Notes under the pieces: generated by a model
What the model was told of the DNA's origin: nothing
The model's database searches: none
The model's input: only the letters and a program-made list of their open reading frames with translations
Program-made: the position numbers and the translations under genes
Part shown: positions 21,988 to 24,203 of the stretch, in pieces
How positions within the stretch are numbered: the first letter of the stretch is position 1
Layout: the number at the start of each line of letters is the position of its first letter
Source: Deinococcus aerolatus
GTDB lineage: Bacteria; Deinococcota; Deinococci; Deinococcales; Deinococcaceae
DNA: 24,203 bases
Direction of reading: 5' to 3'
Assembly (NCBI RefSeq): GCF_014647055.1
Contig: NZ_BMOL01000028.1
Coordinates: 1 to 24,203, forward strand

Positions 21988-23958
21988 ATGCGTCGTCCCA
22001 CTGGTCTGCTGGCCTTCACCACCCTCGGTCTCGTCCTCGCCTCCTGCGGTCAGCAGGCCCCCCAGCCCGCGTCCGCTCCCACCAGCGGCAACATGGTGAC
22101 CCTGACCCTGGCCTCCCCCCTCGCCGGGTTCAAGACCCAGGGCCTCCCCACCGGCCCCGACGGCCGCAGCACCGTCACCCACCTCAAAATCAAGGTCAAG
22201 AACGCCCAGGGCACCTACGTCCAGTTCAACGGCCAGAACGTCTACCAGCAGAACGGTGCCCAGACTTTCCTGACGCTGAGCAGCACCCAGCCCAACGCCA
22301 CCGTCGTCCTGCCCCGCGGCACCTACACCTTCGAGAACATCGGCAAGGACAACGTCGAGGGCACCTTCCTCGCCTACGGCACCAACGACGGCGTCGACCT
22401 GACCCAGGGCAGCAGCACGATCAACCTCCAACTGCACGCCCTCGCCGACGAGGGCACCACGACGTTCATCGACAAGTTCAAGTGGAAGAGCGTCGCCACC
22501 CAGGAGACCCTGGATCTACGCCTGAACGTCCTCAATGCCCAGGGCACCGTGGTCCCCACCGGCGACTACAGCCCTGTGACCTACCAAATCGTCGACGCCC
22601 AGGGTCAGTCGCTGTCCGGGGTGGCCGACGTGCTGGCCGGCAGCAGCAAGCTGGGCGCCCGCGTCAAGGTCATCGGTACCACCAGCACCAGCGCGTTGTT
22701 CGTCAAGGCCAGCACCCAGGCCTGGCAGGCCACTGGCTCAGAAACCGCCGCGCCCACCACGTTCAGCAAGACGTTCAGCATTGCCTTCGACAAGACCGGC
22801 CTGTCCGTCGACACCCAGGCCCCCCAGGTGACCCTGAACGCTGTGGGCACCGTCACCGCTGGACAGGACGTCACGCTCGCTGGCACCGCCAGCGACGACG
22901 GCGACCTGATGGCCATCCGGGTGTTCGACGGCAGCATGCTGATCGGCAGCACCGACGCTGCCGAGTGGGGGCAGAACGGGGTGGCCGAGGTGATGTTCAC
23001 TCCCGGTTCCGGACAGTGGTCCCTGAACTGGACGCCCACCACCAGTGGCGCGGCGGACCTGCTGGTCATCGCGGCCGATAAGGCGGGCAACGAAGGCCGC
23101 GCTCAGGCCCAGAAGGCCCTGCAGTTCCTCAAGAGCTTCGGTGCCACGAGCTTCTTGCACAGCGTGGCCATCAAGCAGGACGGCACTGTCGCCGCCTGGG
23201 GCAACAACGGCAATGGTCAGACGGACGTGCCTGCTGGCCTGACGAACGTCGTCGCCACCTCTACTGGCTGGGACCACAGCTTGGCCCTGAAGCAGGACAG
23301 CACCATCGTGGCCTGGGGCTACAACGGCAGTGGGCAGACGACCATCCCCGTCGGTCTGACGGACGTCGTCGCCATCGCCGCTGGCTCCAACCACAGCCTG
23401 GTCCTGAAGCAGGACGGCACTGTCGCCGCCTGGGGCAACAACGGCAATGGTCAGACGGATGTGCCTGCTGGTCTGACGGATGTCGTCGCCATTGCGGCAG
23501 GGCAAATCCACAGTCTGGTCCTGAAGCAGGACGGCACCGTCGTGGCCTGGGGCTATGACGGCGACGGGCAGACGACCATCCCCGCTGGCCTGACAGACGT
23601 CGTGGCCATCTCGGCTGGGTACCGGCACAGCCTTGCGCTGAAGGCCGACGGCACCGTCGTGGCCTGGGGGCTCAACAACATTGGGCAGGCCACCATCCCT
23701 GCGGGCCTGACGGACGTCGTAGCCATCTCCGCCGGCGTCTTCCACAGCCTCGCGCTGAAGGCCGACGGCACCGTCGTGGCCTGGGGCAGCAACAACGAGG
23801 GGAATCTGAACGTGCCCGCCGGACTGACGGACGTCGTAGCCATCTCCGCCGGCTTCTTCCATAGCCTTGCGCTGAAGGCCGACGGCACCATGGTGGCCTG
23901 GGGCGACAACGCCCATGGGAATTTGAATGTGCCCACCGGGCCGTACCTGATCCCCTGA
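21988..23958 (+). CDS. RCC1-repeat lipoprotein
   Basis: A 656-residue surface lipoprotein. It has a lipobox signal (LAFTTLGLVLASCGQQ) and then a beta-rich N-terminal region of about 250 residues. An Ig/cadherin-like module comes next (VDTQAPQVTLNAVGTVTAGQDVTLAGTASDDGDLMAIRVFDG, ending LLVIAADKAGNEG). From about residue 385, seven RCC1-type repeats of exactly 39 residues follow: HSLxLKxDGTVxAWGxNxxGQxxxPAGLTDVVAIxAG. They begin at 23158, 23275, 23392, 23509, 23626, 23743 and 23860, the last one short. Seven repeats suggest a closed beta-propeller, usually a protein- or ligand-binding surface. The ATG at 21988 has AGGAG (21978-21982) at ideal spacing. A strong terminator follows. The binding partner is unknown. 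Confidence 0.92.
   Translation: MRRPTGLLAFTTLGLVLASCGQQAPQPASAPTSGNMVTLTLASPLAGFKTQGLPTGPDGRSTVTHLKIKVKNAQGTYVQFNGQNVYQQNGAQTFLTLSSTQPNATVVLPRGTYTFENIGKDNVEGTFLAYGTNDGVDLTQGSSTINLQLHALADEGTTTFIDKFKWKSVATQETLDLRLNVLNAQGTVVPTGDYSPVTYQIVDAQGQSLSGVADVLAGSSKLGARVKVIGTTSTSALFVKASTQAWQATGSETAAPTTFSKTFSIAFDKTGLSVDTQAPQVTLNAVGTVTAGQDVTLAGTASDDGDLMAIRVFDGSMLIGSTDAAEWGQNGVAEVMFTPGSGQWSLNWTPTTSGAADLLVIAADKAGNEGRAQAQKALQFLKSFGATSFLHSVAIKQDGTVAAWGNNGNGQTDVPAGLTNVVATSTGWDHSLALKQDSTIVAWGYNGSGQTTIPVGLTDVVAIAAGSNHSLVLKQDGTVAAWGNNGNGQTDVPAGLTDVVAIAAGQIHSLVLKQDGTVVAWGYDGDGQTTIPAGLTDVVAISAGYRHSLALKADGTVVAWGLNNIGQATIPAGLTDVVAISAGVFHSLALKADGTVVAWGSNNEGNLNVPAGLTDVVAISAGFFHSLALKADGTMVAWGDNAHGNLNVPTGPYLIP
23158..23958 (+). 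repeat. Seven tandem 117-bp coding repeats
   Basis: The RCC1 units repeat with an exact 117-bp period. Units 1 and 3 are identical over 53 bases (23173-23225 and 23407-23459). Units 1/3 and 2/4 resemble each other more than their neighbours, implying a recent duplication of a two-unit (234-bp) block; units 6 and 7 form a further similar pair. Confidence 0.9.
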
Positions 23959-23979
23959 GCCCACCCACCGGCACTGTGA

Positions 23980-24008
23980 GGGGAAGTCGGTCCAGCACCG
24001 ACTTCCCC
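23980..24008 (+). terminator. Strong terminator after the RCC1 lipoprotein gene
   Basis: GGGGAAGTCGGT and ACCGACTTCCCC form a perfect 12-bp stem with a five-base loop, followed by TTCTGTCTTCTGTT. It starts 22 bases after the stop. Confidence 0.85.
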
Positions 24009-24037
24009 TTCTGTCTTCTGTTCCCCTGGAGTTCCTG

Positions 24038-24203
24038 ATGACCCGATTCCTTCCGCTGTTCCTCGCTCCCCTGATCCTCGGCAGCGCGCTCGCCGCCCCC
24101 GTCGTGGTGGGGGGCAGTGTCGGGGTGCTCCGCGCTGGTGTGGTGCCCGCCACCCTCACCCTCAGCACGCCCCTTGTCACATCGCCGCAGGCCGAACTCT
24201 GGG
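24038..24203 (+). CDS. Exported protein, 5' part only
   Basis: An ATG at 24038 with GGAG (24028-24031) six bases upstream opens a frame that runs off the window. It starts MTRFLPLFLAPLILGSALAA, a signal peptide with likely cleavage after ALAA, and continues PVVVGGSVGVLRAGVVPATL. Only about 55 residues are visible and no family can be assigned. It lies just after the terminator of the preceding lipoprotein gene and so needs its own promoter, or read-through. Confidence 0.7.
   Translation, partial: MTRFLPLFLAPLILGSALAAPVVVGGSVGVLRAGVVPATLTLSTPLVTSPQAELW

Noticed and set aside
23158..23958. Regular repeats considered as a CRISPR array
   Set aside because: The 117-bp period is in frame, the whole unit is conserved, and it encodes RCC1 repeats.
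22738..24180. Long minus-strand open frame (480 codons) opposite the RCC1 gene
   Set aside because: Its repeats are mirror images of the 117-bp coding repeats, it runs through a terminator, and the plus-strand product has a signal, a ribosome site and known repeats.

Overview
The window looks like a Deinococcus-type chromosome or megaplasmid segment. It is GC-rich, with GTG as well as ATG starts and strong AGGAGG-like ribosome sites. It carries a lexA - imuB/imuY - dnaE2 translesion cassette of the kind known from Deinococcus deserti, secreted proteins and lipoproteins with short signal sequences, and abundant insertion-sequence debris. The assignment rests on gene content only; no rRNA, tRNA, CRISPR array or replication gene was seen.

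Layout. 1-4600 is a mobile-element scrapyard. It holds an 18-base copy of an IS terminus at the left edge, a frameshifted N-terminal remnant of a tyrosine recombinase, an intact membrane-anchored PAS-GGDEF diguanylate cyclase (minus strand), a complete ISL3-family element with 42-bp terminal inverted repeats (2303-4072), and the C-terminal fragment of a second, unrelated DDE transposase. 4704-8747 (minus) is an operon: Lrp/AsnC regulator, then oligopeptide-type solute-binding protein, then two permeases. No ATPase genes follow, and the operon ends against the IS debris. Five copies of TACGCA/TGCGTA cluster around a good promoter upstream of the regulator. 9143-14789 (minus) is the SOS mutagenesis cassette: LexA-like repressor, ImuB/ImuY-type inactive Y-family polymerase, a DUF6504-like small protein, DnaE2-type polymerase, and a small HNH protein. 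The first four genes are joined by overlaps or gaps of a few bases. A 20-bp palindrome precedes lexA and lies between it and a divergent small gene of unknown function.

15271-19374 (plus) contains unrelated single genes: a 46-codon ORF, a metallo-beta-lactamase-fold lactonase-like hydrolase, a CIA30-domain exported protein, an unrecognised lipoprotein and a TerC membrane protein. Three of the spacers contain decayed copies of the same short segment, the 3' end (helix-turn-helix) of a serine recombinase gene. A longer but twice-deleted version of that gene lies at 21121-21617, followed by two GC-rich palindromes that may be its recombination or control sites. Between them, 19781-20920 (minus) encodes an exported tandem-duplicated gamma-class carbonic anhydrase-like protein. 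Its two halves keep complementary subsets of the zinc ligands. The right end holds an RCC1-repeat lipoprotein (seven 39-residue repeats), a strong terminator and the start of another exported protein.

Functional picture: a stress/mutagenesis operon and a peptide-import operon embedded in an accessory region shaped by IS elements and a recombinase. The most unusual items are the duplicated carbonic anhydrase with split zinc sites, the scattered recombinase fragments, the five-site operator region of the Lrp-type regulator, and the mutasome cassette with an eroded PHP domain and an appended HNH gene.
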